From assembly GCF_030551875.1 (NCBI RefSeq), contig NZ_JAUOZU010000005.1, forward strand, positions 186,001-250,000: a stretch of DNA of 64,000 nt, in the 5' to 3' direction. The notes under the pieces are model-generated. The model was not told the origin of the DNA. It saw only the letters and a program-made list of their open reading frames with translations, and ran no database searches. Shown here piece by piece: positions 18,650 through 27,911 of the stretch. The translations under genes and the position numbers were made by a program. Origin of the DNA: Fluviirhizobium alvei. Its GTDB lineage: Bacteria; Pseudomonadota; Alphaproteobacteria; Rhizobiales; Rhizobiaceae. Within the stretch, counting starts at the first letter, position 1. The number at the start of each line of letters is the position of its first letter.

Positions 18650-19869
18650 TGCGCCGCTCCCTTGGGAGTGGCCGGCGCTTTGACCTTCTCTGCGGCGCTC
18701 GCGGTCTTGTCCGCTTCGGCCTTTTTCGGCTCGGAGCCGAACAGCTTGACCTCGATACCGTTTCTCAGTCGCTGTAACCCTTCGACGACGATCTGCTGTC
18801 CTTTTTCGAGTTCGCCGCTGACCAGGACGCTATCGGGGTTGCGCGCGATGACCTTGACGGAAACCCGCTCGACCTTCATGTCCTTGAGGCGCCAGACGAA
18901 AGCTCCCTGGCTGTCCCACTGGATTGCCAGCGGATTGACCGACGGATAGCGATCACCGGGAAGCGCAAGCGCGACTTCGAAGCCCTGCCCGGCCCGGAGA
19001 CTATCGTCCTCGTTGCCGATTTCCGCCTGAATGCGCATGGTGCGGCTGGCTGCATCGATCCGGTTGTCGATGGCAACGATGCGACCCTGATGGCTCTTGT
19101 CGGGTCGGGCGATCGCGGTTGCCTCGATCATCTGTCCTTCGGCAAGCAGGGGCGAGAACCGTTCCGGCACCCAGAAATCGACCAGCAGCTTCGAGCGGTC
19201 ATCGATGGTGACGATCGTCGAGGAAACGGTGACATAGTCGCCCGCATCGACATTAACGATACCGGCAATGCCGGCGATCGGAGCCCGGATCGTGCGGCGA
19301 TCAAGGTTGAGTTCGGCTTCGGCGACCGCAAGCCGCGCCGTTTCGACCGTCGTCTGCGCATCCTGCAGATCAGCCTGCGAAATGATCTTCTTCAGGCCCT
19401 CGTTACGCGTGAGCTTGTCCGCAGCACTTTGCAGCGCAACCTTGCTCCGTTCGAGCGCGATCTTCTCAACGGCATTATCGAGCCTGGCGATGACATCGCC
19501 GGCCGCGAGCTTCTGGCCCGGCTTGACGAGAATCTCGGAAATCTGGCCGGAAACGAGCGGCGTGACGTCCACCGAACGGATGGCATCGCCGTCCCCGATC
19601 GCCGAAAGCCGATCATTGACGCGCCCCTCTTCAACGACGGCGACCACCACAACCGGCGGCCCCTGCGGTCCGCGGCGACCGGCATTGGCGCCCGGCGCCT
19701 GCGCCTTCTCCGAATGGTCGGAGGCCGGTCGACCGATCGCAACGAGAATGCTGTCGGGAACACCGATCTTCCGGGCGATTTCGGGGCCGCCAGGCAGGGC
19801 ATAGGCCAATGCCAAGAGGCCGATCGCCAGGACGATAACGCCGGTCAGGAGTTGGACAAATAGGCGCAT
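18646..19869 (-). CDS. RND efflux membrane-fusion (periplasmic adaptor) subunit
   Basis: HlyD/AcrA-type adaptor that links the RND pump to an outer-membrane channel. The 407-residue product has an N-terminal membrane anchor (LFVQLLTGVIVLAIGLLALAY), an Arg/Gly/Pro-rich linker, then the paired lipoyl halves (GQISEILVKPGQKLAAGDVIARLD and RTIRAPIAGIAGIVNVDAGDYV) flanking a short helical hairpin, followed by beta-barrel and membrane-proximal domains. The Ala/Lys-rich tail is unstructured. First gene of the operon. No TetR or other regulator is adjacent; the gap to the divergent deaminase (about 200 bases) holds the promoter. Confidence 0.93.
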   Translation of the reverse strand: MRLFVQLLTGVIVLAIGLLALAYALPGGPEIARKIGVPDSILVAIGRPASDHSEKAQAPGANAGRRGPQGPPVVVVAVVEEGRVNDRLSAIGDGDAIRSVDVTPLVSGQISEILVKPGQKLAAGDVIARLDNAVEKIALERSKVALQSAADKLTRNEGLKKIISQADLQDAQTTVETARLAVAEAELNLDRRTIRAPIAGIAGIVNVDAGDYVTVSSTIVTIDDRSKLLVDFWVPERFSPLLAEGQMIEATAIARPDKSHQGRIVAIDNRIDAASRTMRIQAEIGNEDDSLRAGQGFEVALALPGDRYPSVNPLAIQWDSQGAFVWRLKDMKVERVSVKVIARNPDSVLVSGELEKGQQIVVEGLQRLRNGIEVKLFGSEPKKAEADKTASAAEKVKAPATPKGAAQ

Positions 19870-20071
19870 TCATTCGCTCCGGATCTGAGTGTTTCGCTCT
19901 CCCCTGTTGCGCTTATCGGCAATTCGACGCCGAGCGGCAAGGCCGCAGGGAAGAGATGAACGAATTGTAATGTTGCGATGATCTGACATCCCCCCTTGAC
20001 GGCCTTATGTGAAAGAGCGAAATTTTATGCAGTTTTATGATTGCCTGTATTTTCATCAGATTGGACCCTCG

Positions 20072-21106
20072 ATGCTGACGTTGCGTGAATTTCTCCACCG
20101 CCTGCCAAAGATGGAACTGCACCTGCATCTCGAAGGCGCGATCCTGCCCGCGACCGCTGCCGATCTGGCGCGCAAGAACGGCGTAACGCTTCCGCCGCAT
20201 GAACAGGTCGAAGACCTTTATCACTATCAGGACCTCAAGGAGTTTCTCGACATTTATACGGCGGTCTCCGACAGCGTGATCACAGCCGATGATTATCGCC
20301 GCATCACCTACGAGATGCTGGAAAGCTGTGCCGCCAACAATGCCCGCTATGTGGAGTTTTTCTTCTCGCCGCAGGTCCATTTCAAAAATGGCGTCACGTT
20401 CGATACGATGATCGATGGCATCGCGGCCGGCATGGATGATGCGAAGGCCGATTTTTCGATCGACAGCCGCATCGTGCCTGGCGTCAACCGCGAACTCGGC
20501 CCGGCTGCAGGCGAGGAATTGCTCGACATGATCCTTGCGCGCAAGGAAGAGCGCCTGATCGGCATCGGTCTCGATTTCCTCGAAGCGCCCTTCCCGCCCG
20601 AGCCCTATGCCAATCTCTTCGAACGCGCCCGCAAGGCCGGGCTCAATGTCACCGCCCATGCCGGCGAAAGCGGGCCGGCCGTCCATATTTCGGGCTCGAT
20701 CGATGCGCTCGGCGTCAACCGCATCGATCACGGCTATCATGTCGTCACCGACCCGGTGCTCATGCAGCGCTGCAAGGATCTCGGCACACTGTTCACCGTC
20801 TGCCCGTCGACCGCCGCCGTCACATCGCCCTGGCACGATCTGACACCGGATCATCCGATCAAACAGATGGCGGATTTCGGCCTCAGGATCATGATCAATT
20901 CCGACGATCCGCCGATGTTCGGCACCGATCTCGGGCTCGAATATATCAAATGCGCCGAACTGATGGGCTTTACGCCCGCCGACTTCCGTCGCGCGGCACT
21001 CGATTCCATCGATGGGTCCTGGCTGGACGATAGCGAGAAAGCCAGCCTGTCGCGCGAATGGGCTGCCGAAATCGATATGCTGATCGCCGAACTTCAACCG
21101 GCCTGA
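20072..21106 (+). CDS. adenosine/adenine deaminase family protein
   Basis: Zinc-dependent purine deaminase. Metal and catalytic residues are visible: HLHLEG (His17, His19), HAGES, NRIDHGYHV and NSDDPPMFGTD (catalytic Asp pair). The start at 20072 (MLTLREFLHRLPKMELH) gives 344 residues, the family norm; in-frame GTG 20009 and ATG 20027 add an AT-rich leader without family match, although GAAAGAG before 20027 resembles an RBS, so the start is uncertain. In classical adenosine deaminases the first motif reads HxHLDG, with Asp contacting the ribose 5'-OH; here it is HLEG, as in adenine deaminases. The substrate may therefore be adenine rather than adenosine, and the gene symbol is left open. Confidence 0.85.
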   Translation: MLTLREFLHRLPKMELHLHLEGAILPATAADLARKNGVTLPPHEQVEDLYHYQDLKEFLDIYTAVSDSVITADDYRRITYEMLESCAANNARYVEFFFSPQVHFKNGVTFDTMIDGIAAGMDDAKADFSIDSRIVPGVNRELGPAAGEELLDMILARKEERLIGIGLDFLEAPFPPEPYANLFERARKAGLNVTAHAGESGPAVHISGSIDALGVNRIDHGYHVVTDPVLMQRCKDLGTLFTVCPSTAAVTSPWHDLTPDHPIKQMADFGLRIMINSDDPPMFGTDLGLEYIKCAELMGFTPADFRRAALDSIDGSWLDDSEKASLSREWAAEIDMLIAELQPA

Positions 21107-21164
21107 ACAAAACAAAAACGTCCATATCTGGTCATTGGCAGCCGAATCACTACATTAAGGCCCG

Positions 21165-23660
21165 ATGACCAGAGGTTTTGACGATATTCCCTTCTTCGAC
21201 GAGGAACCCGCCCCGCGCCCGGCCAAGCCGCAGGCACAGCCTGCTGCCGCCAGCGGCGGGCTGGCCGCCCGCGCGCTTGCCGCCCGCAATGCCGCCGCAC
21301 CCAAGCCCTCCTATCTCGAAGGATTGAACCCCGAACAGTTGCGCGCTGTGGAAACGCTCGATGGCCCGGTCCTGGTACTGGCTGGCGCCGGCACTGGCAA
21401 GACGCGCGTTCTGACCACCCGCATCGCCCATATTCTGGCGACCGGACGCGCCTTTCCGAGCCAGATCCTCGCCGTGACCTTCACCAACAAGGCGGCGCGC
21501 GAAATGCGCGAGCGCATTTCCCATCTTGCCGGCGCCGCCGTTGAAGGCATGCCCTGGCTCGGCACCTTCCACTCGATCGGGGTGAAATTCCTCCGCCGCC
21601 ATGCCGAACTGGTGTCGCTGAAATCCGACTTCACCATTCTCGATACCGATGACGTGATCCGGCTGCTCAAGCAGCTGATCCAGGCCGAGGGACTGGATGA
21701 CAAACGCTGGCCAGCCCGCCAGTTTGCGCTGATGATCGACAACTGGAAGAACAAGGGGCTTGATCCGGACCAGATCCCGGAAGGCGATTCCCGTGCCTTC
21801 GGCAACGGCAAGGGCCGCCAGCTCTATACCGCCTACCAGAACCGGCTGAAAACGCTCAATGCCTGCGATTTCGGCGACCTTCTGCTACACCCGATCCGCA
21901 TCCTCAAGAACAATCCCGATATTCTCGCCGATTATCGCGACCGCTTCCGCTACATTCTGGTTGACGAGTATCAGGACACCAACACCGCCCAATATATGTG
22001 GCTGCGGCTTTTGGCCCAACGGCCGAGAGCAAACAACACCGCTCCTTCTTCTCATCGCTCCGAAACCGTCAACATCTGCTGTGTCGGCGATGACGACCAG
22101 GCGATCTATGGCTGGCGCGGGGCGGATGTGGACAATATCCTGCGCTTCGAAAAGGATTTTCCCGGCGCAACCGTCATCCGGCTGGAATGCAACTACCGTT
22201 CGACCGCCCATATTCTCGGCGCCTCCGGTCATCTCATTGCCCATAACGAAGGCCGGCTCGGCAAGACGCTGTTCACCGAAAGCCACGATCCGGACGACGA
22301 GAAGGTCATGGTCCATGCCGCCTGGGATTCGGAAGAAGAAGCCCGCGCCATCGGCGAAGAGATCGAGCAGCTGCAGCGTCGCGGCGCCAAGCTCAACGAT
22401 ATCGCGATCCTGGTGCGCGCCTCTTTCCAGATGCGCGAATTCGAAGACCGGTTCGTCACGCTCGGCCTGAACTACCGCGTCATCGGTGGCCCCCGCTTCT
22501 ACGAGCGGCTCGAAATCCGCGATGCGATGGCCTATTTCCGCCTTGTCTGCCAGCCGGCAGACGATCTCGCCTTCGAGCGGATCATAAACACGCCGAAACG
22601 CGGGCTGGGCGACACGACCGTGCGCTCGCTGCATGACTATGCACGGTCCCGGGATATCCCGATGCTGGCCGCTGCCGCCGACATGGTGGAAACCGAAGAG
22701 CTGAAGCCAAAGGCCCGCAAGTCGCTGTTCGACGTCGTGCAGAACTTCAGGCGCTGGAGCCAACTGCTTGAAACGACTCCGCATACCGAACTGGCTGAAC
22801 AGATACTTGAAGAATCCGGCTATACCGACATGTGGAAGGCCGACAAGACGGCTGAAGCGCCGGGAAGGCTCGAAAACCTGAAGGAACTCATCCGCTCCAT
22901 GGATGCGTTCGAAAGCATGCGCGGTTTCCTCGAACATGTCTCGCTGGTCATGGATGCCGAGCAGAACGAGAATCTCGATGCCGTCTCGATCATGACGCTG
23001 CATTCGGCCAAGGGTCTCGAGTTCGAAAATGTCATCCTGCCCGGCTGGGAGGAAGGGCTGTTTCCGCATCAGCGCGCGCTCGACGAAGGCGGACGCAACG
23101 GTCTCGAGGAAGAGCGACGGCTCGCCTATGTCGGCATCACCCGCGCCAAGCGCCGCTGCCATATCTGGTTCGTTTCCAACCGCCGCATTCACGGGCTCTG
23201 GCAATCCACCATCCCTTCGCGCTTCCTCGATGAACTGCCCGAAGCCCATGTGGAAGTGGCCGAGGTCGAACAGAATTACGGCGGCTATGGCCGCAATGCC
23301 TATGGCCAGTCACGTTTCGACCGCCAGGAACCGTTCGCCTCCTCCTATTCCTCGCCCGGCTGGCAGCGCGCCCAGCAGAACAAGACCGATGCCACCCGCA
23401 CCAACTGGGGCAACCGCTCCGGCCTGTCGGTGGAACGGATCGGCTATGGCGAGGCCGGCCCGACCGGTCGCGTCATCCAGGGAGAACTGGTGGCGAAATC
23501 CAAGGTCGAGACCGCTTCGGCCTTCGCCGTCGGCGACCGCGTCTTCCATATCAAGTTCGGCAACGGCAATGTCTCGGCCATCGAGGGCAACAAGCTGACG
23601 ATCGATTTCGACCGCGCCGGCCAGAAGCGCGTGCTGGATGGGTTTGTCGAGAAGGTGTGA
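21165..23660 (+). CDS. uvrD: UvrD/PcrA-type ATP-dependent DNA helicase
   Basis: Superfamily 1A 3'-5' helicase for excision repair, mismatch repair and removal of stalled RNA polymerase. The 831-residue protein shows Q motif and Walker A (LNPEQLRAVE, AGAGTGKTRVL), motif Ia (AVTFTNKAAREMRER), Walker B/motif II (ILVDEYQDTN), motif III (GDDDQAIYGWRGA), motif IV (ECNYRS), motif V (VSIMTLHSAKGLEFENVILPGWEEGLFPH) and motif VI (EERRLAYVGITRAK). A disordered Ala/Pro-rich segment precedes the helicase core (about 10-45). The last 50 residues (VGDRVFHIKFGNGNVSAIEG) form the Tudor-like domain that in PcrA binds RNA polymerase. A short insertion between motifs II and III is rich in Asn/Ser/Arg. Confidence 0.94.
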   Translation: MTRGFDDIPFFDEEPAPRPAKPQAQPAAASGGLAARALAARNAAAPKPSYLEGLNPEQLRAVETLDGPVLVLAGAGTGKTRVLTTRIAHILATGRAFPSQILAVTFTNKAAREMRERISHLAGAAVEGMPWLGTFHSIGVKFLRRHAELVSLKSDFTILDTDDVIRLLKQLIQAEGLDDKRWPARQFALMIDNWKNKGLDPDQIPEGDSRAFGNGKGRQLYTAYQNRLKTLNACDFGDLLLHPIRILKNNPDILADYRDRFRYILVDEYQDTNTAQYMWLRLLAQRPRANNTAPSSHRSETVNICCVGDDDQAIYGWRGADVDNILRFEKDFPGATVIRLECNYRSTAHILGASGHLIAHNEGRLGKTLFTESHDPDDEKVMVHAAWDSEEEARAIGEEIEQLQRRGAKLNDIAILVRASFQMREFEDRFVTLGLNYRVIGGPRFYERLEIRDAMAYFRLVCQPADDLAFERIINTPKRGLGDTTVRSLHDYARSRDIPMLAAAADMVETEELKPKARKSLFDVVQNFRRWSQLLETTPHTELAEQILEESGYTDMWKADKTAEAPGRLENLKELIRSMDAFESMRGFLEHVSLVMDAEQNENLDAVSIMTLHSAKGLEFENVILPGWEEGLFPHQRALDEGGRNGLEEERRLAYVGITRAKRRCHIWFVSNRRIHGLWQSTIPSRFLDELPEAHVEVAEVEQNYGGYGRNAYGQSRFDRQEPFASSYSSPGWQRAQQNKTDATRTNWGNRSGLSVERIGYGEAGPTGRVIQGELVAKSKVETASAFAVGDRVFHIKFGNGNVSAIEGNKLTIDFDRAGQKRVLDGFVEKV

Positions 23661-23758
23661 GACTATTGGGTATGCGGAAGCACCTTAGGATTGCGCATCG
23701 GTGCGATGGTTGAATTTTATGCCTCGTTATGCTATGAAGGCAAGCAATAGGAGATTGG

Positions 23759-24559
23759 TTATGCGGAAGCCTTTGCCTCCACTAGTTTAGTTTTTTGGTC
23801 CTGCGCTTTGCCCTCGAGGGCGGCAAAGGCCTGTTCCATTTGCGCTGCGATTTCCTTTTCAGCAATAAAGCTAAAATCCAGCAGCGTCTTTTCACCATGA
23901 AGTTTATACGAACCGGGAGAGCCATATGTCGGCTTTTTCCCGTTGCGAATCCGACCTTCCTCAATTGAAATATTCAGACTATTGAACAATCTCCTGTTTC
24001 TCGACTGTAGCACTTCGAGAACCTGAATGGAGGCTTGGTAGTTTTTCCCGAGCGCTTCAACAAACCTTAAATAGGCCTTGTGTTTGCGGTCGAGCGGAAA
24101 GGCGGCAAACACGTCGCTCGATATGCTTTCCATGGCACCGTCCAACTCTTCACCCCTTTGCTGGCATCGAAGAATTGACTGAATTTCATCCGGCTCCATT
24201 CGGTGGCTGTAATTCGAAATCATGTTCGAATATTTTTCGGATTGAGCTGGAAGCATATTAAACTTGAAGTTGCTGGAGCTTCCTATCTCCTTCAGATGCT
24301 TATGCAAAATTTCGGATGAATAATTTGTGGCTTTATCTTCCAGTTCAACCACCGCGTCGCAGATGAACAGAACCAATGCAGCCTTGAACTTTCGCCTTTC
24401 CACAAAGTAGCCGTATCCGATTTCCCAGAATTTCACACCAAGAAACCCGACGGTAGCAATTACGGCAGGCCACCAAAGGTCGGCGCTATCTTGCTTTGGA
24501 ATAGCAATCTTTTGGCTTAACAGTTTGAACAGGAAGTCAAACGCCTCAAGTAATGCCAT
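23759..24559 (-). CDS. unrecognised membrane-anchored protein, lower GC than neighbours
   Basis: A 266-residue protein of no family I recognise. One clear hydrophobic segment lies near the N-terminus (about residues 28-45, DLWWPAVIATVGFLGVKFWE), followed by a basic stretch, a second weaker hydrophobic patch (AALVLFICDAVVE) and a long, mostly helical soluble region with many charged residues, ending in a Lys/Glu/Ala-rich tail. Codon use is visibly more AT-rich (Asn, Ser, Lys, Ile codons ending in A/T) than the flanking uvrD and MFS genes, which suggests acquisition. It is transcribed towards uvrD with no operon partner. It could be an accessory or defence-type protein, but nothing specific supports that. 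Confidence 0.6.
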   Translation of the reverse strand: MALLEAFDFLFKLLSQKIAIPKQDSADLWWPAVIATVGFLGVKFWEIGYGYFVERRKFKAALVLFICDAVVELEDKATNYSSEILHKHLKEIGSSSNFKFNMLPAQSEKYSNMISNYSHRMEPDEIQSILRCQQRGEELDGAMESISSDVFAAFPLDRKHKAYLRFVEALGKNYQASIQVLEVLQSRNRRLFNSLNISIEEGRIRNGKKPTYGSPGSYKLHGEKTLLDFSFIAEKEIAAQMEQAFAALEGKAQDQKTKLVEAKASA

Positions 24560-24649
24560 AGACCAAGACCTCTGAAGCCAGCTCTAAATCTCAAAGTACA
24601 TAACATCTTATTGATGCAACCTCAATACGCAACGCCGGATAAGCGCACC

Positions 24650-24973
24650 CTATCCCAGCACCGCATCGAGCAAGCCGGGGAAGCGGGCATCGAGATCGTC
24701 GCGGCGCAGCGTGAGCAGGCGTCCGCGCGCCAGGGCTTCGTTGCGGATGACGCCCGCCTCACGCAGCACCTTCATCAGATGCGATTTCGTTGATTTGGCG
24801 ATACTCGGATCGAACGGATTGCAGCGCGCCGCCTCGATCGGCCCGCCGGCAAGCTGGCGCACGATTTCGAGCCGCGCCGGATCGCTGAGCGCAAACAGCA
24901 CCTCCGTCAGCACGATCTCATCGCGCGCCGGATGCGGCAGGTCGGCGGTTGGCTGGGTCTTTTCCTCCATCAT
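24650..24973 (-). CDS. ArsR-family winged-helix transcriptional repressor
   Basis: A 107-residue ArsR/SmtB-type regulator from the ATG at 24973 (MMEEKTQPTADL). The helix-turn-helix region reads LFALSDPARLEIVRQLAGG ... STKSHLMKVLREAGVI, with the wing ALARGRLLTLRRDDLDARFPGLL. No Cys-rich metal site (ELCVCDL) is present, and only one Cys (ARCNPFDP) is seen, so an organic or other ligand is more likely than arsenite. The frame is open upstream through a TTG at 25015, but the first operator covers that region. Divergent from the MFS gene, whose control it probably shares through the two dyads between them. Confidence 0.85.
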   Translation of the reverse strand: MMEEKTQPTADLPHPARDEIVLTEVLFALSDPARLEIVRQLAGGPIEAARCNPFDPSIAKSTKSHLMKVLREAGVIRNEALARGRLLTLRRDDLDARFPGLLDAVLG

Positions 24974-24995
24974 GGTTCGAATATAGTTGAACCAT
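24972..24995. promoter_or_regulatory. ArsR operator candidate 1
   Basis: Inverted repeat ATGGTTC / GAACCAT with the spacer GAATATAGTT. It covers the arsR start codon region, a position that would give autorepression. The half-site GGTTCRA is shared with the second dyad 24 bases away. Confidence 0.7.
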
Positions 24996-25018
24996 TCGGG
25001 AAAAGGTAGTAGCAAATG

Positions 25019-25036
25019 GTTCGAATTTATTCGAAC
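25019..25036. promoter_or_regulatory. ArsR operator candidate 2
   Basis: Perfect 8-bp inverted repeat GTTCGAAT - TT - ATTCGAAC, 18 bases before the MFS start codon. Same half-site as candidate 1 and of the size typical for ArsR dimers, so it probably represses the transporter gene. Confidence 0.75.
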
Positions 25037-25053
25037 AAATTTTCCGGGATATC

Positions 25054-26253
25054 ATGGCCTCCATCGTCACTCAGGATGCGCAGCCCTTGCGCGCCCGCAC
25101 CGGCTTTTTCATCACGCTCGCCGGCGTCACCATCATGATGGCAGGCGCAAGTGCGCCGTCGCCCTTCTATCCGGTCCTGCGCGAACAGATGGGCTTTTCG
25201 CCCGCCATGATGACGGCCATTTTCGCGGTCTATACCGTGGCCCTGCTCCTGTCTCTGCTCGTGGCCGGTTCGATCTCGGATCACGTCGGACGCCGTCCCG
25301 CCCTTTCTGCAGCTTTCGCCCTGCTTGCCCTCTCTGTCTATCTGTTCTGGCAAGCCAAGGGTGTTGACGGATTGCTGATTGCCCGCGGCGTCCAGGGCCT
25401 TGCCTGCGGCGTGCTGCTTTCGACGCTATCAGCCGCAGCCGTCGATCTCGAACCGGTTGAACGACCGGGTTCGGCCTCGGTCTGGAACGCCGTTCTGCCC
25501 CTGATCGGCCTCGGCGTCGGCTCGCTCTTTGCCGGCGCGGTGATGGACTATGGTTCGGCGCCAATGGACGAGGTGTTCGGCACCTTCCTGATCCTCTATA
25601 TCGCGCTCACAGGTCTGGTCTGGATTGCCCCGGAAACCGCCCCTCGCCATGAGGGCCTTCTGCAGGCGCTCGTTCCCCGCGTCGGCGTTCCATCCGCCGC
25701 CCGCCGCGCCTTCTGGCGCGGTACACCTGCCGTGATGGCAGGCTGGGCTACCGGTGGCCTCTATCTGTCGCTCGGCGCTCCGATCATGGCCTATCTCGGC
25801 GTGACGGACTTTCTCCTGCAGGCGTTGGTCATCACGCTTCTTGCCGTCACCGGAGCGCTTGCCTCCTTCATCGCCCGCAAGGCCCCGGCACGAAAGATCA
25901 CCCTGTTCGGCACCAGTGCGCTCGCCATCGGCACCAGCATCGCCATTGCAGCACTCCTCCTTCAGTCCCTGCCGGCCTATCTGGTGGCGGTGATCGTTGT
26001 CGGCATGGGGTTCGGCACCTGCTTTCTCGGCATCCTGCGCTCCGTCGTGCCGATCACGCCGGCGGATGAACGTAGCGAACTCTTCGCCTCGCTTTTCACC
26101 ATCAGCTATATCGCCTTCGGCCTGCCCACTCTCATTGCCGGCTCCCTTCTGCCAATTCTCGGCTTCAGCGCCACGATTACGGGCTATGGAACGCTGATTG
26201 TCCTCATGTCGACGGTCGCCGGTTTGATGCGGAAATTCGGCGATCAGATTTAG
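25054..26253 (+). CDS. MFS transporter
   Basis: A 399-residue major facilitator with about twelve hydrophobic segments. The MFS motif A appears in the loop after helix 2 as GSISDHVGRRPAL. No cytoplasmic extension is present. Sequence does not reveal the cargo; the DHA-type drug exporters and sugar/aromatic exporters share this length. The gene lies divergent from an ArsR regulator with operators overlapping its promoter, so expression is probably induced by the regulator's ligand, which may be the substrate. Confidence 0.88.
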   Translation: MASIVTQDAQPLRARTGFFITLAGVTIMMAGASAPSPFYPVLREQMGFSPAMMTAIFAVYTVALLLSLLVAGSISDHVGRRPALSAAFALLALSVYLFWQAKGVDGLLIARGVQGLACGVLLSTLSAAAVDLEPVERPGSASVWNAVLPLIGLGVGSLFAGAVMDYGSAPMDEVFGTFLILYIALTGLVWIAPETAPRHEGLLQALVPRVGVPSAARRAFWRGTPAVMAGWATGGLYLSLGAPIMAYLGVTDFLLQALVITLLAVTGALASFIARKAPARKITLFGTSALAIGTSIAIAALLLQSLPAYLVAVIVVGMGFGTCFLGILRSVVPITPADERSELFASLFTISYIAFGLPTLIAGSLLPILGFSATITGYGTLIVLMSTVAGLMRKFGDQI

Positions 26254-26449
26254 AAACCCAAAACTCAACTCACAATTGACGTTACGTGAGGCAGCTTCGG
26301 CCCAACACCAAAGTTTACATTTGCTAACATGGCGCATTTCTGAGGCACTACACGCCCTGACCGACAAGGCTTCCCGCTTGAAATTCACGATCCCTTAATC
26401 ATTCGGGAAGACAATCAAGCGTGGAAAAGACGTGATCTGGTGAGGGACA

Positions 26450-27901
26450 ATGACCATTCCGGCGACAGCCATGGCTTATGATGAAACGCTGAATGCGGAT
26501 CGTCCGGATGTGGCCGATGCCGCGCGGCTGCAGGGCATCATTCGCAGCCTGTCACGGGAAGCCTCCTCGCTCGGCATCGACCTTGTCGATATTGCCGGTG
26601 CCATTCAGGATGTTGCCTCGGTATCAGGCCGTCACCAATCGCTTTTCGGCGATGTCTTGCGGTCAGCCCAGGCCATTGCCGCCGGCAACCGCGATATAGC
26701 GGCAACACTTGCGCGCACCGACGAAACCGCGAGCCGCGCCCGCACCGTGCTCGGCCAGTCGTCCAGCGAACTGAGCCGATCGATCAGCGAAATCGGCGCC
26801 CTCGCCTCGACATCCGGCATGATGTCGAACGAGATCGCAAGCTTTTCGAGCGCTTTGACCGATGTCGACAAGTTCGCATCCGAAATCGCCCAAATCGCGC
26901 GCCAGACCAATCTTCTGGCGCTGAACGCGGCAATCGAGGCAGCACGCGCCGGTGAGGCCGGCAAGGGGTTTGCTGTTGTCGCCGCCGAAATCCGGGCCCT
27001 CTCGCTCCAGACATCGCAGACGACCAGTTCCATCCAGGAAACCTTGAACGGTCTCAAGGCCAAGATCCATTCGCTGGCGGAGGCCGGTGGCGCTGCCATG
27101 CGCAATGCCGAAAATGTCAGCGCCAATTCGGGTGCGGTGAAATCGAGCTTCGACGAGTTGCAGGGCGTGATGCTCGACATTCTCGATTCCTCGGCCTCGG
27201 TCGCCAACATCAGCCGCGATATCGATGCCCGCAGCACCAGTTTCGTCAATACGCTTGGCGATGTGTCGCATGACATCGTCCAGTCCGGCGCTACCCTGCA
27301 GAAGGCAGCCGCCAGGACAGGCGATGTGGTTTCGCTGTCCGAGCGCCTCATCCAGCTCACAGCGAGCGCCGGTGTAGAAACGCCGGATACGCCGTGGATC
27401 AATCGCGCCGTAGATACGGCGGACGCCATCTCGCATTTGTTCGACCGGGCAATCGATGCAGGACAGATCCGTATGGATGATCTTTTCGATCGCAACTACC
27501 GGCCGGTTCCCGGGTCCGATCCGCTGCAATACATGACCCGCTACACGGAATTTACCGATCGGGTGCTGCCGGAACTGCAGGAACCGGCGCTCGCCCTGTC
27601 GGATCGCGTCGCCCTGTGCTGCGCTGTCGATGAAAACGGCTATCTGCCGACCCACAACCGCATCTATTCGCAGCCGCAACGACCGGGCGATGCGGTATGG
27701 AACACCGCCAACTGCCGCAACCGGCGCATTTTCAACGATCGCGTCGGGCTTGCGGCCGGAAGAAGCCTGGAACCTTTCCTGGTCCAGACCTATCGCCGCG
27801 ATATGGGCGGCGGCCAATTCGTGCTGATGAAGGATATTTCGGCGCCCATCTTTGTCAAAGGCCGCCACTGGGGCGGCCTGAGACTGGCGATCAAGCTCTG
27901 A
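26450..27901 (+). CDS. soluble chemoreceptor with signalling domain first and a C-terminal sensor-like domain
   Basis: A 483-residue protein without membrane segments. The MCP signalling domain occupies roughly residues 60-310, with the conserved tip [23 protein letters not shown] at about 150-172. It is followed, not preceded, by a separate domain (about 325-483) containing [46 protein letters not shown] and the terminal [13 protein letters not shown]. That C-terminal block is shared, from memory, by other alphaproteobacterial receptors and may be a PAS/Cache-like sensor; the family name is not certain. The domain order is the reverse of classical receptors. The TGTGCTGC region encodes a vicinal Cys-Cys pair (CCAVD), which could be a redox or metal site. 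Confidence 0.85.
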   Translation: MTIPATAMAYDETLNADRPDVADAARLQGIIRSLSREASSLGIDLVDIAGAIQDVASVSGRHQSLFGDVLRSAQAIAAGNRDIAATLARTDETASRARTVLGQSSSELSRSISEIGALASTSGMMSNEIASFSSALTDVDKFASEIAQIARQTNLLALNAAIEAARAGEAGKGFAVVAAEIRALSLQTSQTTSSIQETLNGLKAKIHSLAEAGGAAMRNAENVSANSGAVKSSFDELQGVMLDILDSSASVANISRDIDARSTSFVNTLGDVSHDIVQSGATLQKAAARTGDVVSLSERLIQLTASAGVETPDTPWINRAVDTADAISHLFDRAIDAGQIRMDDLFDRNYRPVPGSDPLQYMTRYTEFTDRVLPELQEPALALSDRVALCCAVDENGYLPTHNRIYSQPQRPGDAVWNTANCRNRRIFNDRVGLAAGRSLEPFLVQTYRRDMGGGQFVLMKDISAPIFVKGRHWGGLRLAIKL

Positions 27902-27911
27902 GAAACAGGTA

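Noticed and set aside
19870-20071. Possible purine riboswitch before the deaminase gene
   Set aside because: No three-way-junction consensus could be recognised in this gap, and its AT-rich tract is short.
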